A stretch of 39,435 nt of DNA from Syntrophomonadaceae bacterium (lineage in GTDB: Bacteria > Bacillota > Dethiobacteria > SKNC01). Positions 18,875-30,900 of the stretch are shown one piece after another. Each line of letters starts with the position of its first letter. The first letter of the stretch is position 1. A program made the translations under genes and the position numbers. A model generated the notes under the pieces. It did not search any database and was not told the origin of the DNA. It saw only the letters and a list, made by a program, of their open reading frames with translations. The DNA lies in assembly GCA_003560915.1 (NCBI GenBank), contig PWJM01000169.1:1-39435 (forward strand), read 5' to 3'.

Positions 18875-19034
18875 TACGTTTATCAGAATTTTTTAAATAT
18901 TTTTTATTCGAACCTTACTATTCTTGTGTACTTTATTTATTGTCCGAAGGGAGCAACCATTCTGAGTATATCATTAGTAATTCTCCTATCTCCTTACCTC
19001 TAAACTTAAATAGCATAGGTGAAGGAGGTTCACG

Positions 19035-20201
19035 CTATTCTTCCAGCCTCTGTATCTCCTTTGCTCTTCCTTTTTGTGGCTTCGGCCCGTAATATTGGTA
19101 ATAGTGTACCTTGATGTTCCCATTATAAAGCTTCCTTTTTTTGGTAGCTCTCTCCCCGAACAATTTTTCGAACTCAGGATGGGATGTAAGGATATAATAA
19201 GACCAGGTATCAAATTCCCGGAATACTTTTCCCATATCTTTATACATTTTTTCTACATCTTTCAGCTCCCCCAGACGTTCTCCATAGGGAGGGTTACAGA
19301 TAAATTTACCATACTTTTTCCTGGAACGAAATTCTTTGAAGGACATTTTTTGAAAATGAATTCCCTGATCTACTCCAGCTTCAAAGGCATTTCTCCGGGC
19401 TAACTTCAAAACCTTATCATCAATGTCTGTCCCAATAATTTCTAAGGGCTGTTCAAAATTTGCTGCGTCATGAGTTTCTTTTCGTGCCCGTCTCCATAAG
19501 CTTCGAGATATGTTGGGCCAACTTTCAGAGATAAACTCCCTGTTCATTCCAGGAGCCGCATTTTGTCCAATTAGGGCTGCTTCAATAGCAATGGTCCCCG
19601 AACCACAGAAAGGGTCCACCAGAACCATGTCAGGCCTCCAGCGGGCCAATTTTACCAGGGCAGCAGCCAGGGTTTCTTTTAATGGAGCATAACTGGCTGA
19701 TTCCCGGTAGCCCCTTTTATGAAGCCCGGCACCGCTGGCATCCACAGTCAGGGTGGCTGTGTCCTTTAAGAGGGCCACCTCAATTTTATAAAGGGGTCCC
19801 TTTTCCTCAAACCACTGCCTTTTATATTTTTTCTTCATACTCTCCACTACAGCTTTTTTCACGATTGCCTGACAGTCCGGCACACTAAAAAGCCCCGACT
19901 TTACTGATTTCCCCTCCACGGGAAATTCCGCATCCACAGGAATCAGTTCAGCCCAGGGAAGTGCTTTGGTCTGTTCAAAGAGCTCATCAAAGGTAACCGC
20001 TTTAAACTCCCCCACCTTTAGCCGCACCCTGTCTGCTACCCGCAGCCATAAATTAGCACGGCACAGTGCCTCCCAGTCCCCCACGAAGGTTACTTTACCA
20101 TTTTCCACGGTCATGTCTTGATATCCTAATTCCTTTACTTCCTGGGCTACAATGGCCTCCAGCCCAAACGTAGAAGTTGCGATCAGTTCCAGGTATGACA
20201 T
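19035..20201 (-). CDS. THUMP-domain class I SAM RNA methyltransferase (RlmL/YpsC-like)
   Basis: LVDPFCGSGTIAIEAALIG, FICNPPYGERLG, N-terminal THUMP-like region. Confidence 0.92.
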   Translation of the reverse strand: MSYLELIATSTFGLEAIVAQEVKELGYQDMTVENGKVTFVGDWEALCRANLWLRVADRVRLKVGEFKAVTFDELFEQTKALPWAELIPVDAEFPVEGKSVKSGLFSVPDCQAIVKKAVVESMKKKYKRQWFEEKGPLYKIEVALLKDTATLTVDASGAGLHKRGYRESASYAPLKETLAAALVKLARWRPDMVLVDPFCGSGTIAIEAALIGQNAAPGMNREFISESWPNISRSLWRRARKETHDAANFEQPLEIIGTDIDDKVLKLARRNAFEAGVDQGIHFQKMSFKEFRSRKKYGKFICNPPYGERLGELKDVEKMYKDMGKVFREFDTWSYYILTSHPEFEKLFGERATKKRKLYNGNIKVHYYQYYGPKPQKGRAKEIQRLEE

Positions 20202-20342
20202 CTTTGTTTCACCTCTGATTTTGCCTGTAAAGATTGGCTTAAACTATGTACTAAAGTGCTGCCGCTAAAATTTTATCATTCTCTTTTACGCTCTGCTGCT
20301 TTTGCTGCATAATTCACACCGGCTGGAAATGTAAGGGCCGCT

Positions 20343-21776
20343 CTATTTTGGCGTTAGAAGGTTCTCATACAATTCATGGTATTCGGCAGCGGAATTGTTC
20401 CAGCTGTAGTCTGCTTTGACAGCATTATTTATAATTTGAACCCAGATTTTCTTTTGGTGGTAGAAATGGACCGCCCTTTTTATAGTATGAAGCATGTCAT
20501 GGGCATTTATGTTGGAAAAACTGAAACCATTGCCTTCTCCCGAATACTCATTGAAGGAATGGACGGTATCCTTAAGCCCTCCTGTTTCCCTGACAATAGG
20601 TATGGTACCATACCTCAAAGCAATTAACTGCCCGATTCCACAAGGCTCAAAAATAGAAGGCATAAGAAACATATCGGACCCGGCATAAATTTTACGGGCC
20701 AGAGAATCGGCAAACATAATATTCACAGACATTTTCTCAGGATAAAGACGGGACTTTTCCAACAGATATTTTTCATAACCACATTCTCCCGTGCCCAAAA
20801 CTACCAGCTGGACATCCATGGCCAATAAATCATCCAAAACCCTCATAATCAGATCCAAGCCCTTCTGCTCTACTAACCGAGAGACAAAAGCAATAACCGG
20901 TGTTTCCGGCTTTTGAGGAAGATTTAATAGTTTCTGAAGCTTACACTTGTTTTTTTGTTTTTTAATAGTGGACCTGCGGTAAGGGAAAAACACCTCGGGG
21001 TCGGTCATGGGATCATAGTCTTCATAGTCAATACCATTAATAATTCCAAACAAGTCATGACTCCTTTTCTGCAGTACGCCCTCCATCTTAGCCCCATAAA
21101 AAGGAGTTTTTATCTCCAGGGCATAAGTGCGGCTTACTGTAGTAAGGAAGTCAGAGAAAACCAGGCCGGCTTTCAAAAAGTTAATCTTCCCGTAAAACTC
21201 CATTCCCTCCAGGGTAAAATATTCATCACCCAGATCCAATATTTCGTTTAATATTTTTTTGGGGAAAATCCCTTGATAATTTAAGTTATGTATGGTGAAA
21301 ACACTGTGGATATCCGTATAGCGCTGGTTGCCTGCAAAATGGGATTTTAGGAACAAACTGATCAAGCCCGTGTGCCAGTCATGGCAGTGAATGATCTGTG
21401 GAGAAAACTCCAGATAAGGAAGAGCTTCTAAAACACCCCGGCAGAAAAATGCGTAACGCTCCGCTTCATCCCAATAGCCATATAGCCCTTCCCGGCCAAA
21501 ATAGTATTCATTATCTATGAAATAAAAAGGGACTCCTTCACAATTTGTCTCCTCAATTCCACAGTACTGACTTTTCCATCCCACAGGGACACTGAGCATT
21601 CTTTTAAATATGATGTCTTTCTTTACGCTGGGAGAAATGCTCCTGTATTTGGGCATAATTACTCTAACATCCACACCCCTCTTAATCAGTTCCTTAGGCA
21701 ATGAGCCTACCACATCGGCCAGCCCGCCTGTTTTTGCAAAAGGCACAGCCTCAGCAGCGACATGCAGTATCTTCAT
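20343..21776 (-). CDS. glgA: Glycogen synthase
   Basis: KTGGLADVVGSLP, PSIFEPCGIGQLIALRYGTIPIVRETGGL. Confidence 0.96.
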   Translation of the reverse strand: MKILHVAAEAVPFAKTGGLADVVGSLPKELIKRGVDVRVIMPKYRSISPSVKKDIIFKRMLSVPVGWKSQYCGIEETNCEGVPFYFIDNEYYFGREGLYGYWDEAERYAFFCRGVLEALPYLEFSPQIIHCHDWHTGLISLFLKSHFAGNQRYTDIHSVFTIHNLNYQGIFPKKILNEILDLGDEYFTLEGMEFYGKINFLKAGLVFSDFLTTVSRTYALEIKTPFYGAKMEGVLQKRSHDLFGIINGIDYEDYDPMTDPEVFFPYRRSTIKKQKNKCKLQKLLNLPQKPETPVIAFVSRLVEQKGLDLIMRVLDDLLAMDVQLVVLGTGECGYEKYLLEKSRLYPEKMSVNIMFADSLARKIYAGSDMFLMPSIFEPCGIGQLIALRYGTIPIVRETGGLKDTVHSFNEYSGEGNGFSFSNINAHDMLHTIKRAVHFYHQKKIWVQIINNAVKADYSWNNSAAEYHELYENLLTPK

Positions 21777-21812
21777 TTCCGGTTACCTCCCTTTATCCCC
21801 TGCCATCTATCT

Positions 21813-22928
21813 TCAAATCATACTTTTTTTGCTCATAAGCAGCGGCTGCTTTGTGTCTCCTATTAACTCTTTCCCTTCCGACACGAATACTTCCTTATCC
21901 AGGATTGTATTTTCAATTATTGCATTTTTCCCAATCACATCTCGCTGCATTACGATACTGTTTTTTATATAAGCCCCCTGATGAACCTTTACTCCCCTGG
22001 ATAAGATGCTGTTTTCCACCCTGCCTTCAATCAAACAACCGTTAGAAATTAAACTATTCGTAACCCTGGCCAGGTCCAGATATTTAGTGGGAGGCTCATC
22101 TTTTACCTTGGTATAGATTAATCCGGGTTTGTAAAACAGTTCCTGCCACACTTCCCTTTTTAAAAGGTCCATACTATGTTTAAAATAATTAGTGACAGAA
22201 TTGATAATGCCCAGGTAACCAGTATAATGAAAACCATACATGTTCAGTCGGTTCATATTTCGAATTAACCCATCCCTAATAAGGTTAGCATACTCCAGTT
22301 TATTGCTGTCTTCTATAATTTTTATAAAAAGAGACTTTTTCATAATAAATATTTCGATGAGGACTTTATTTGAGTTTAACCTGCCCGGTTTATCCTCCAT
22401 ATCCAGCACCCGGCTGTTTTCCCCCACTTCAATTCTTCTGCACTGGGCAAAAACTTCTTCTTCCCTTTCAATCTCCTTATAAAAAACAGTGATATCGGCC
22501 TCCGTTTCCTGATGAAAACGAAAAGCTTCATTAAAATTAATGTTACAGACAATATTGCTTCCGGTAATAATAACATATTCCTGTTTACTTCTGTGAAAAT
22601 AATCTATATGACTGAAGAAGTTTTGAAGGTCTCCCCGGTAATATCCCAAGGGGTAATGTATGGGTGGCGGTAGGATAAAGAGACCATCCCTCTTTCTGTT
22701 TAAATCCCACTCTTTGCCAAACCCAAGATGATCCATAAGAGATCGATATTTATTTAAAGTAAAAACCCCAACGTTATAAATTCCGGAGTTCACCATGCTG
22801 GAGAGCACAAAGTCTATCAGGCGGTACCTGCCTCCAAAGGGCACGGATGCGATGCACCTTAGTGAAGTGAGGTCTCTTAAAAGCTCGTCTCTTCTGCTGA
22901 CATTGATAATTCCCATAACGTTCTTCAT
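21813..22928 (-). CDS. glgD: Glucose-1-phosphate adenylyltransferase subunit GlgD
   Basis: [39 protein letters not shown]; hexapeptide C-terminus. Confidence 0.92.
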   Translation of the reverse strand: MKNVMGIINVSRRDELLRDLTSLRCIASVPFGGRYRLIDFVLSSMVNSGIYNVGVFTLNKYRSLMDHLGFGKEWDLNRKRDGLFILPPPIHYPLGYYRGDLQNFFSHIDYFHRSKQEYVIITGSNIVCNINFNEAFRFHQETEADITVFYKEIEREEEVFAQCRRIEVGENSRVLDMEDKPGRLNSNKVLIEIFIMKKSLFIKIIEDSNKLEYANLIRDGLIRNMNRLNMYGFHYTGYLGIINSVTNYFKHSMDLLKREVWQELFYKPGLIYTKVKDEPPTKYLDLARVTNSLISNGCLIEGRVENSILSRGVKVHQGAYIKNSIVMQRDVIGKNAIIENTILDKEVFVSEGKELIGDTKQPLLMSKKSMI

Positions 22929-24145
22929 GCCATATTCTGCTCCTCTCCACTCACCTGCAGGTCTCTTATACTAACAATGGTACTTTTTACTACGGAATTA
23001 ACAGGTATGGTGATATCACCCTTTAGCAGAATAATCTCAGGTTTTTTTGCATCTGAAACTATTTGACAGTTGTCTTCAATAATGGCACCTTCCCCGATGA
23101 TGGCCTTTTTAATTTTTACATTCCTGCCAATTTTGACATTGGACATAATTATGGAATCTCTAATATCCGACCCCTCCCCCACATGAACCCCTGTAAAAAG
23201 AACAGAGTGATGTATGGTGCCAAAAATCATACAGCCTTCGTTTACCATAGAACGGTGAACGTGGGCGGACGCTCCCATAAAATGCGGCGGGAGGTTGGAG
23301 TTTACAGAGTAAATTCTCCAGTTACGGTCATATAAATCCAGTGCAGGGTCATCGGACAGTAAATCCATATTGGCCTCCCAAAGGCTTTCAATGGTTCCTA
23401 CATCCTTCCAGTAACCGTCGAAAGGATAAGCAAACATCCTGCACTTTTCTTTTAACATCATAGGAATTATATCTTTACCAAAATCATTGCTGGATTTTGA
23501 ATTGTCGTCGTCCTTATACAAATATTTTTTCAAGGTGGACCAGCAAAAAATGTACACCCCCATGGAAGCCATATTGCTTCTGGGTTTTGAGGGTTTCTCT
23601 TCAAATTCAATAACACTGCCATTCTCCCCTGTATTCATAATGCCAAAGCGGTTGGCTTCTCCCCAGGGAACTTCGATTACGGCAATGGTAACATCCGCAC
23701 CTTTTTCCTCATGGAATTCCATCATCAAGGAATAGTCCATCTTATATATGTGGTCCCCGGAAATCACCAGGACATATTCTGGATTATATCTTTCTATAAA
23801 ATAAATATTTTGGAAGATTGCATTGGCAGTCCCTTTGTACCACTTTCCTTTTTCTCCTTTCAGCACGTAGGGCGGTAAAATACTGACTCCGCCATTTTTC
23901 CGGTCTAAATCCCAGGGAATACCGGTGCCAATATGAGAATTTAATATTAAGGGCTGGTATTGGGTCAGGACACCTACAGCATAAATGCCGGAATTGGTAC
24001 AATTGCTCAAGGTAAAATCGATAATACGAAATTTGCCTCCAAAAGGTACTGCAGGCTTAGCCATATCCCTGGTAAGTATCCCCAACCTTTTTCCTGCTCC
24101 CCCTGCCAAAAGCATGGCCATACACTTTCTTGATGTCATATCCTC
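22925..24145 (-). CDS. glgC: Glucose-1-phosphate adenylyltransferase
   Basis: [44 protein letters not shown] overlap with glgD. Confidence 0.95.
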   Translation of the reverse strand, partial: EDMTSRKCMAMLLAGGAGKRLGILTRDMAKPAVPFGGKFRIIDFTLSNCTNSGIYAVGVLTQYQPLILNSHIGTGIPWDLDRKNGGVSILPPYVLKGEKGKWYKGTANAIFQNIYFIERYNPEYVLVISGDHIYKMDYSLMMEFHEEKGADVTIAVIEVPWGEANRFGIMNTGENGSVIEFEEKPSKPRSNMASMGVYIFCWSTLKKYLYKDDDNSKSSNDFGKDIIPMMLKEKCRMFAYPFDGYWKDVGTIESLWEANMDLLSDDPALDLYDRNWRIYSVNSNLPPHFMGASAHVHRSMVNEGCMIFGTIHHSVLFTGVHVGEGSDIRDSIIMSNVKIGRNVKIKKAIIGEGAIIEDNCQIVSDAKKPEIILLKGDITIPVNSVVKSTIVSIRDLQVSGEEQNMA

Positions 24146-24211
24146 CTCACCCACTTTCCTAAAAATCATTATCCTTCTCAAATAATGATACTTTTTTTCA
24201 TTAGTTGTTCT

Positions 24212-26107
24212 TTAACTCTGTTGAACCAGTTTTAAAAAAATAACTGCCAACGGAGGGATTTTAATTTTCAGGCTGTAAGGCCGGTTATGATTAGATTGGT
24301 TTAAAGCATTCAAGTTTCCGGTGTTTTCCTGGCCGGACCCTCCGTAAATACCTAGATCACTATTAAAAACTTCTCTGTAATCACCTGGCACAGGAACCCC
24401 TACCCGGTATCCTTCATACATTACCGGTGTAAAATTGCATATGATGATTACAAAATCCCTGGAACCTTTCCCTCGGCGGATAAAAGATATAACACTCTGA
24501 CGGTAATCATGAGGATCAATCCATTCAAATCCATCATGGCTGTAATCTATTTCCCACAGCGCATTTTCTCTGCGATAAAAATGGGTAAGGTCCCGTAGAA
24601 ACCGGTTTAAATTTCTGTGCATATCGTATCCTAAAAGATTCCAATCCAGGCCGGCCCCGGACCTCCATTCAATAAATTGGCCAATATCTCCCCCCATGAA
24701 CAAAAGCTTTTTCCCCGGATGCCCCAACATATAACCATATAAAAGCCTCACATTGGCAAACTTCTGCCAATAGTCTCCAGGCATTTTTTCCAGCAGTGAA
24801 TTCTTACAATGGACTACTTCATCGTGGGAAAGTGGTAAAACAAAGTTTTCAGTAAAAGCATACCAGAAAGAAAAAGTCAAAAGATTGTGATGCCATTTAC
24901 GGTTGATTGGGTCCTGTTCCATGTACTTTAGTGTGTCATTCATCCAGCCCATGTTCCACTTAAAGTTGAAGCCAAGGCCCCCCACATATGTTGGGGCGCT
25001 CACCAGGGGCCAGTCTGAAGACTCTTCTGCCATCATTAGCACGTGGGGAAAAAGACGAAAAACATTTTCGTTTAACTTACGAAGAAAAACAATGGCCTCC
25101 AGGTTCTCCCTCCCTCCATAGATGTTGGGAGTCCACTGTCCGGGTTCTTTGGCATGATCTAGATAGAGCATACTGGCCACAGCATCAACCCTCAAACCAT
25201 CAATGTGGAATATCTCCATCCAAAAAACGGCATTGGATATGAGAAAACTCTGCACCTCAGGCCTTCCCAGGTCAAAATTCATGGTTCCCCACTGAAAATT
25301 TTCGCCCTTTAGGAAATCCTGATATTCAAAAAGAGGCGAACCATCAAACCTTCTCAGTCCGTGAGCATCCCGACAAAAATGTCCCGGTACCCAATCCAAT
25401 ATGACCCCGATTCCCTTCTGGTGACAGCAGTCCACAAAATACATAAAATCATGGGGCGTACCGTATCGACTGGTCACCGAAAAATAGCCGGTAGCCTGGT
25501 AACCCCAGGAATCGTCATAGGGATGTTCCGTTAAAGGCAGCAGTTCCACATGAGTAAAGCCCATATCCACCACATAATCAACTAAATCTCCAGCCAGTTC
25601 CCGATATGTATAATAATCTCCTCCGGCCTTCCTTTTCCATGAACCCAGATGCACTTCGTATATAAACATCGGGCGATTATAAACCGGTTCACTTTTACTC
25701 CTCTGCCATTCCATATCCTGCCATTCATATCCCTCCAGGGAATATACAATAGAAGCAGTTTCCGGCCTCTTTTCTGAATAGAAAGCATAGGGGTCTGACT
25801 TTAACAACACTTCCCCTTCGTGAGTATAAATCTCATACTTATAAAGCTCTCCGGCCCCCAAACCTGGTATGAATAATGACCAGACTCCCGATTCCCCTAC
25901 TCTGCTCATGGAATGGGAATACCCCTGCCAGTGATTAAAATTTCCAACTACCCTTACTTCCCTGGCATTGGGTGACCAGAGGGAAAACCTTACTCCTTTG
26001 ATTCCATTCTCCTCATGAGGATGAGCTCCCAGCACTCGATAACTGTGGAAATGATTACCTTCATGAAAGAGATAAAGGTCAAAGTCGCCGGGTGCATTCT
26101 CAGACAT
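24212..26107 (-). CDS. glgB: 1,4-alpha-glucan branching enzyme
   Basis: CBM48 domain and GH13 motifs DWVPGHF, DGLRVDAVASML, LSHDEVVH. Confidence 0.96.
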   Translation of the reverse strand: MSENAPGDFDLYLFHEGNHFHSYRVLGAHPHEENGIKGVRFSLWSPNAREVRVVGNFNHWQGYSHSMSRVGESGVWSLFIPGLGAGELYKYEIYTHEGEVLLKSDPYAFYSEKRPETASIVYSLEGYEWQDMEWQRSKSEPVYNRPMFIYEVHLGSWKRKAGGDYYTYRELAGDLVDYVVDMGFTHVELLPLTEHPYDDSWGYQATGYFSVTSRYGTPHDFMYFVDCCHQKGIGVILDWVPGHFCRDAHGLRRFDGSPLFEYQDFLKGENFQWGTMNFDLGRPEVQSFLISNAVFWMEIFHIDGLRVDAVASMLYLDHAKEPGQWTPNIYGGRENLEAIVFLRKLNENVFRLFPHVLMMAEESSDWPLVSAPTYVGGLGFNFKWNMGWMNDTLKYMEQDPINRKWHHNLLTFSFWYAFTENFVLPLSHDEVVHCKNSLLEKMPGDYWQKFANVRLLYGYMLGHPGKKLLFMGGDIGQFIEWRSGAGLDWNLLGYDMHRNLNRFLRDLTHFYRRENALWEIDYSHDGFEWIDPHDYRQSVISFIRRGKGSRDFVIIICNFTPVMYEGYRVGVPVPGDYREVFNSDLGIYGGSGQENTGNLNALNQSNHNRPYSLKIKIPPLAVIFLKLVQQS

Positions 26108-26250
26108 AGATGATCTTCCCTTCTTTTATTTGCAAGTATATTATTATAAATTCTTCATTTTTCCAGGATTTCCTTTGTAATCCTGTTCGTTTGGTTTAAT
26201 TATTGAGAAAATTTAAACACTTCCCGCTTCCCCTGTTTTATAGGAAGGGT

Positions 26251-27369
26251 TCAGTCCTTGAACAACCGAAAACTTCTCTTCAACCGTATGGCTTCATGAG
26301 GACAGAGTTCCTGGCAGCAGTAACAGCGAATACACCCGTTCTGATTTATATATGCTTTCTTTTCCATACTTATGACTCCTGGCGGACAGCGGTCAGCACA
26401 AACGCTGCAGCCTCTACATTTTTCAGGAATAATATCAGGGATAGGAACAAAAAGATTCCTTAAAATCCTGGCCACTAAAGGGTGATTAAACCCTTTTACA
26501 ATAATTGAAGTACCGGAAGCCTGCTTAAAATTTTTAACTTTTAATTCCAGGGGAGAATCCCCCACCAGCTCCAGCTGATTAATTTTATGTATACCATACC
26601 CCATTTCCCCGGCATATTTCAAATGCAGTATTTTTTCAGGATCTATACCTACCAAACTGCAGGCAGCGGCATCTGCCGCTACCGCATCTTCGCTAATCAC
26701 CATGAAACCTGTAAAGCGGGGGTTCCCGGCACGGGGCCCGGGACCTTCCATGGAAACTATCCCGTCCACCACGGAAAGGGCCGGTGGAATCAGGCCCAGC
26801 AGGTCAGCCAGCATTTGACTAAAATGTTCCACACTATTGTAACGAAGGTGAAATGCGGCTTTATGCCTTCCGCTAATACAGCCATAAAGATTTTTTACCG
26901 CTCCAGTGTAACGGGTTAGATTGTGAGTCTTTAACCGGGCAAGGCTGATAATCATATCTGTCTCCACCACCGGCCGGGCCAGAGGAAAACTTCTACAAAT
27001 CCGCCCCTGGGGAAATTTCACTTCCACCGGTTCCTCAAAGGAAACAAGGGGGACCCCCAGGTTTTCCAGTACCTGGGATGCACCGCATGATTGGGCCACT
27101 TTAAAAACGGAACCCAATCCGGGACTGTCCCCTGCCTTAACCACTCCACCCATTTCTGCTGTAGTGGCTGCCACTGCCCCTATTACAGCCGGATGACTGC
27201 ATACCGCCCTTTCAACAGGAGATGGAGCTAAAAAGTTAGGCTTTAATAATACCTGCTTATCTTTAAAAAAACCTTCCTTGAGGCCCAAAAGCCTCATCCC
27301 TTTTATTATAGCTTCCTTTACGCTTTCCTCCTGATAATCTTCCACTTTTATGACTGCTACTCGGCTCAT
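26251..27369 (-). CDS. DUF362 protein with C-terminal 2x[4Fe-4S] ferredoxin domain
   Basis: VLLKPNFL, CRGCSVCADRCP, CIRCYCCQELCP. Confidence 0.88.
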   Translation of the reverse strand: MSRVAVIKVEDYQEESVKEAIIKGMRLLGLKEGFFKDKQVLLKPNFLAPSPVERAVCSHPAVIGAVAATTAEMGGVVKAGDSPGLGSVFKVAQSCGASQVLENLGVPLVSFEEPVEVKFPQGRICRSFPLARPVVETDMIISLARLKTHNLTRYTGAVKNLYGCISGRHKAAFHLRYNSVEHFSQMLADLLGLIPPALSVVDGIVSMEGPGPRAGNPRFTGFMVISEDAVAADAAACSLVGIDPEKILHLKYAGEMGYGIHKINQLELVGDSPLELKVKNFKQASGTSIIVKGFNHPLVARILRNLFVPIPDIIPEKCRGCSVCADRCPPGVISMEKKAYINQNGCIRCYCCQELCPHEAIRLKRSFRLFKD

Positions 27370-27554
27370 TTTTTTCACTCCTGATACTGCCAATGTCAGC
27401 TGCTCTCTTTGAATGCTTTTTTTGATAAAAAAATAAACCCCCTGGTTTACCTTTCTATCCCAAAATTCAAACATATTATGAGAGTATGGACATATTTAAA
27501 GTATGGATATATTTTAACAAAACCGCACAATAGTAGCAAACCTTTTCTTTTTAA

Positions 27555-27920
27555 CCTTTTCTTAAAGCTTTATTATTACTTTTTCTTGCCAAACGTTATA
27601 AAGATATCGATGCCTGGGCGGATAGCCCCATTTTTACAGAGGAATCCTTCGAGCGCCTTCAGGATGTCATGGAAACGGCAGGGGAGTTGGATCAAAGGGC
27701 GCCCTACGAAAAATTAGTTACCAATAATTACGCTGAGAAAGCCATAGAGGAAGTAAAGAAAGCTAATTATAAGTTCAAGGGAAGGAGAGGAACGGGGAAG
27801 AGGTATTATTTTATCACATCGGAATAACTGTTTTAGAGATTGTAGTGGGATTTGTCCTGGGAACGATCATCGGAACTGTTATTTCCATCGTTCTCCTATT
27901 ATTAAATGGCATTAAAAAAT
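27555..27920 (+). pseudogene. Decayed ABC importer remnant: solute-binding-protein C-terminus (to TAA at 27825-27827), then a permease N-terminal fragment in another frame
   Basis: …KRYKDIDAWADSPIFTEESFERLQDVMETAGELDQRAPYEKLVTNNYAEKAIEEVKK… then YHIGITVLEIVVGFVLGTIIGTVISIVLLLL; no intact start. Confidence 0.65.
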
Positions 27921-27923
27921 GTT

Positions 27924-30900
27924 TTACCCTTTTTGAATTTCCAACATCACTTTGGCCAGATCCTCAATTCTATAAGGTTTGGGAACAAACCCCTTAAAAC
28001 CGAATTTTTCATATTGAAAAATCACCGGGTCATCAAAGTAACCACTGGTAACAATGGCCTTCACTTTGGGGTCAATTTCCAGAAGTTTTTGAACCGTCTG
28101 TTTCCCCCCCATCCCTCCGGGGATGGTTAAATCAATAATCACCGCATCGAAAACATGGCCAATTTCCAGATTTCTCCGGTAGAGTTCCACTGCTTCTGCT
28201 CCATCCCGGGCAAAGACCGCCTCAAAACCAATCAGGGAAAGCATTTCCCCCACCACATCCCTGAGCATCTCCTCGTCATCCATCACCAGAACTCTGCCCT
28301 TACCCTGGAAATTTTTTTGTTTCTTGCCATATCCCTCCTCCACACCGGGAGAAGCGGGAAGATAAATATAAAAAGTAGTACCCTCACCCACCTGGGAATC
28401 CAAAGTAATGTAACCCCCATGCCTCTTAACGATGGAGTATGAAGTAGCCAGCCCTAAACCGCTTCCCTTTTCCTTGGTGGTAAAGAAGGGGTCAAAAATG
28501 CTCTGCCTGTATTCCTTGGGAATGCCCGCCCCTTCATCCCCAATAAAAACCCGGACATAATGCCCCTTATCTAAGGGGACCTTGCTTTCCATGTCGCTGT
28601 TGCTAATCACTAGATTCTCTGCACCAACACGAATTGTCCCCCCCTCGGGCATGGCCTGTAAAGCATTGATAATTACGTTATTAATTACCTGCCTGATCTG
28701 ACCGGCATCCACCTCCACGGAATAAAGGTCCTCGGGAAAAGAAAACTCGCTTCGCACGTTGGAACCGCTGAGGATTAAGGAGGTGGTGTCCTGGACCAGT
28801 TCCTTCACCGAAACCGTCTGGGTCACCGGCTCACCGCCCCGGGCAAAGGTATGAAGCTGGTGAGTCAGGTCCTTGGCCATGATAGCAGCCTTCTCAATTT
28901 CTTTTAATTTTAAAGAAAATTTTTCCTTCTGATCCTGGTACATCCGGGCCAAAGATATATTGCCCAGAATGATGGCCAGGATATTGTTAAAATCATGAGC
29001 AATTCCCCCGGCCAACAATCCCAGGGACTCCAGTTTGCTGGCTTTAAAAAATTCCTCCTCCATTTTGTTGCGTTCCGTTATATTTCTTAAAACTACCAAT
29101 ACTGAGGGGCTTCCTTTATAAATGATTGGATTCAACACCATCTCCACATCAAGAACATTTCCATTGTGAAGGGTAACCTGTTCTTTTATGATGGAGATTT
29201 CTCGTCCCTTTGACAAAGCTTTGCGAAAATCTTCCCTGTTTTCTTCCCAAAAATCCAAAGAAAGAAAATCCTTCACCTCTTTATCAATCAAATCATCGAA
29301 GCTATTTACTCCAGCCAAACCAACGGCTACCTGGTTGGCAAAAACGATTTTTTTCTCCTGCAGAATGAGAACCGCATCGGGTAAACGTTCTACCAGCAGG
29401 CGGTACTGTTTTTCACTATCCTGCAGCGCCTCATCCGTTACCTTCTTCTCCGTAATATCTTCCACCATCGCAGTGACAAATTGAGGACTGCCCTCACGAT
29501 CCCGGGCCAGGGCCACCGACAACCGCACCCAGACCGGGCACCCCTCCTTATGGATATAACGCTTTTCCATGCTGAAATAATCCCTTCTGCCTGCCACCAG
29601 TTCCTGGATTAGATCCAAATTCTTTTCCACATCTTCCGGGTGAGCAAAAACTTTCATTGCCTTTCCCATAAGCTCTTCTTCCTTATAACCCAACATTCTC
29701 TGAAGAGCCGGATTTGAGACCATGATTTTTCCCTCCAGGTCACAAATGGTGATTCCCATTGCCGACTTATCAAATATAGTCATTAAGCGGGTTTCACTTT
29801 TACACAGCTCCTCCTCCGTCCGCTTCTGTTGAGTAATATCTCTTAATTGTTCAACAATAAATTTCACCTTACCATGTTCATCCAAGATAGGGTGAGCTCG
29901 ACATTCCAGGTAGACATTCAACTCAGGAACATATTTTTCTCTCTCCTTTGATTTTTTGCTTTTTAAAATATCAGGAATTATACAATCCTCACATTTAATT
30001 TCACGCCCCAAGAGCTGATAACATTTTTTCCCCATTACCTGCTCCTGAGTTAAATCAAGCCAATCATATCCTGCCTGGTTATACATTATAACAGAATGAT
30101 CCGGTTTTAATACCGCCACCATATCGCTAATCCCATCGAGAACACCCTCCATAAGCGTGGTTGCCGCCTTCAGCTCAGATTCCATAGAGTATTCACTGGT
30201 AATATCCCGGGCTACGGAAATCACCTTTTCTTCAGAATGCTCTTTTAACAGCTTGCAGTTCCACTGAAAAAGCTTTTCCCGGCCGTCTGCACTTTTCAGC
30301 CAGGTTTCCAGCTTAACCGTTTCTGCTTCTCCCCGAAAAAGGGGCAGCAGCGCCTCCTGGAAACTCTGTGCTTTCTTTTTAGGTACATAGTACTCATGGA
30401 AGCTTTTTTGTAAGATTTTTTCCCCGAAAAATTCGCTCCCCAGTTGATTCACCCAGGTAACTTTTCCTTCCTTGTTAATCAGGGCAATAATTTCCGGTAC
30501 CGTCTCCACCAGGGTGCAGTACTGGCTTTCCCTTTCTTGCAGTGCTTTCTCTGCCTGCTTCTGCTCGGTAATATCCGCTCCGGTACATATAAAATATTTT
30601 ACGGAACCGCTTCTGTCCCGAAAAGGGGTGGATGACCACTTAACCAGGTGCTTTTTACCTTCTTTGGTAACCCAATGATGCTCTATTTTTACCGATTTTC
30701 CGGCCTTTAAATCTTCAAAAGCTCCCCTGGCCAGGTCTAAATCTTCCTGGGGAATGGGAAGTACCTGCCATAAATTCTTGCCTTTTACTTTATCCTGCGA
30801 GCTGCCAATCAAACGTTCACAGGGCAAATTAATCCTTGTAATTGCTCCCAGGGCGTCCAATATAAGCACCGGGTTGTCAAAAGTATCTACAATGGCGGCA

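Noticed and set aside
18694-19092. ORF 18694..19092(+) and nearby 18503..18697(+), 18253..18489(-)
   Set aside because: They overlap the candidate ncRNA, its promoter, the REP-like palindrome or known CDS; composition is not protein-like and no start signal supports them
20343-26107. glgB-glgC-glgD-glgA cluster as an unusual system
   Set aside because: The GlgC plus GlgD pair with GlgA and GlgB is a standard Firmicutes glycogen biosynthesis arrangement
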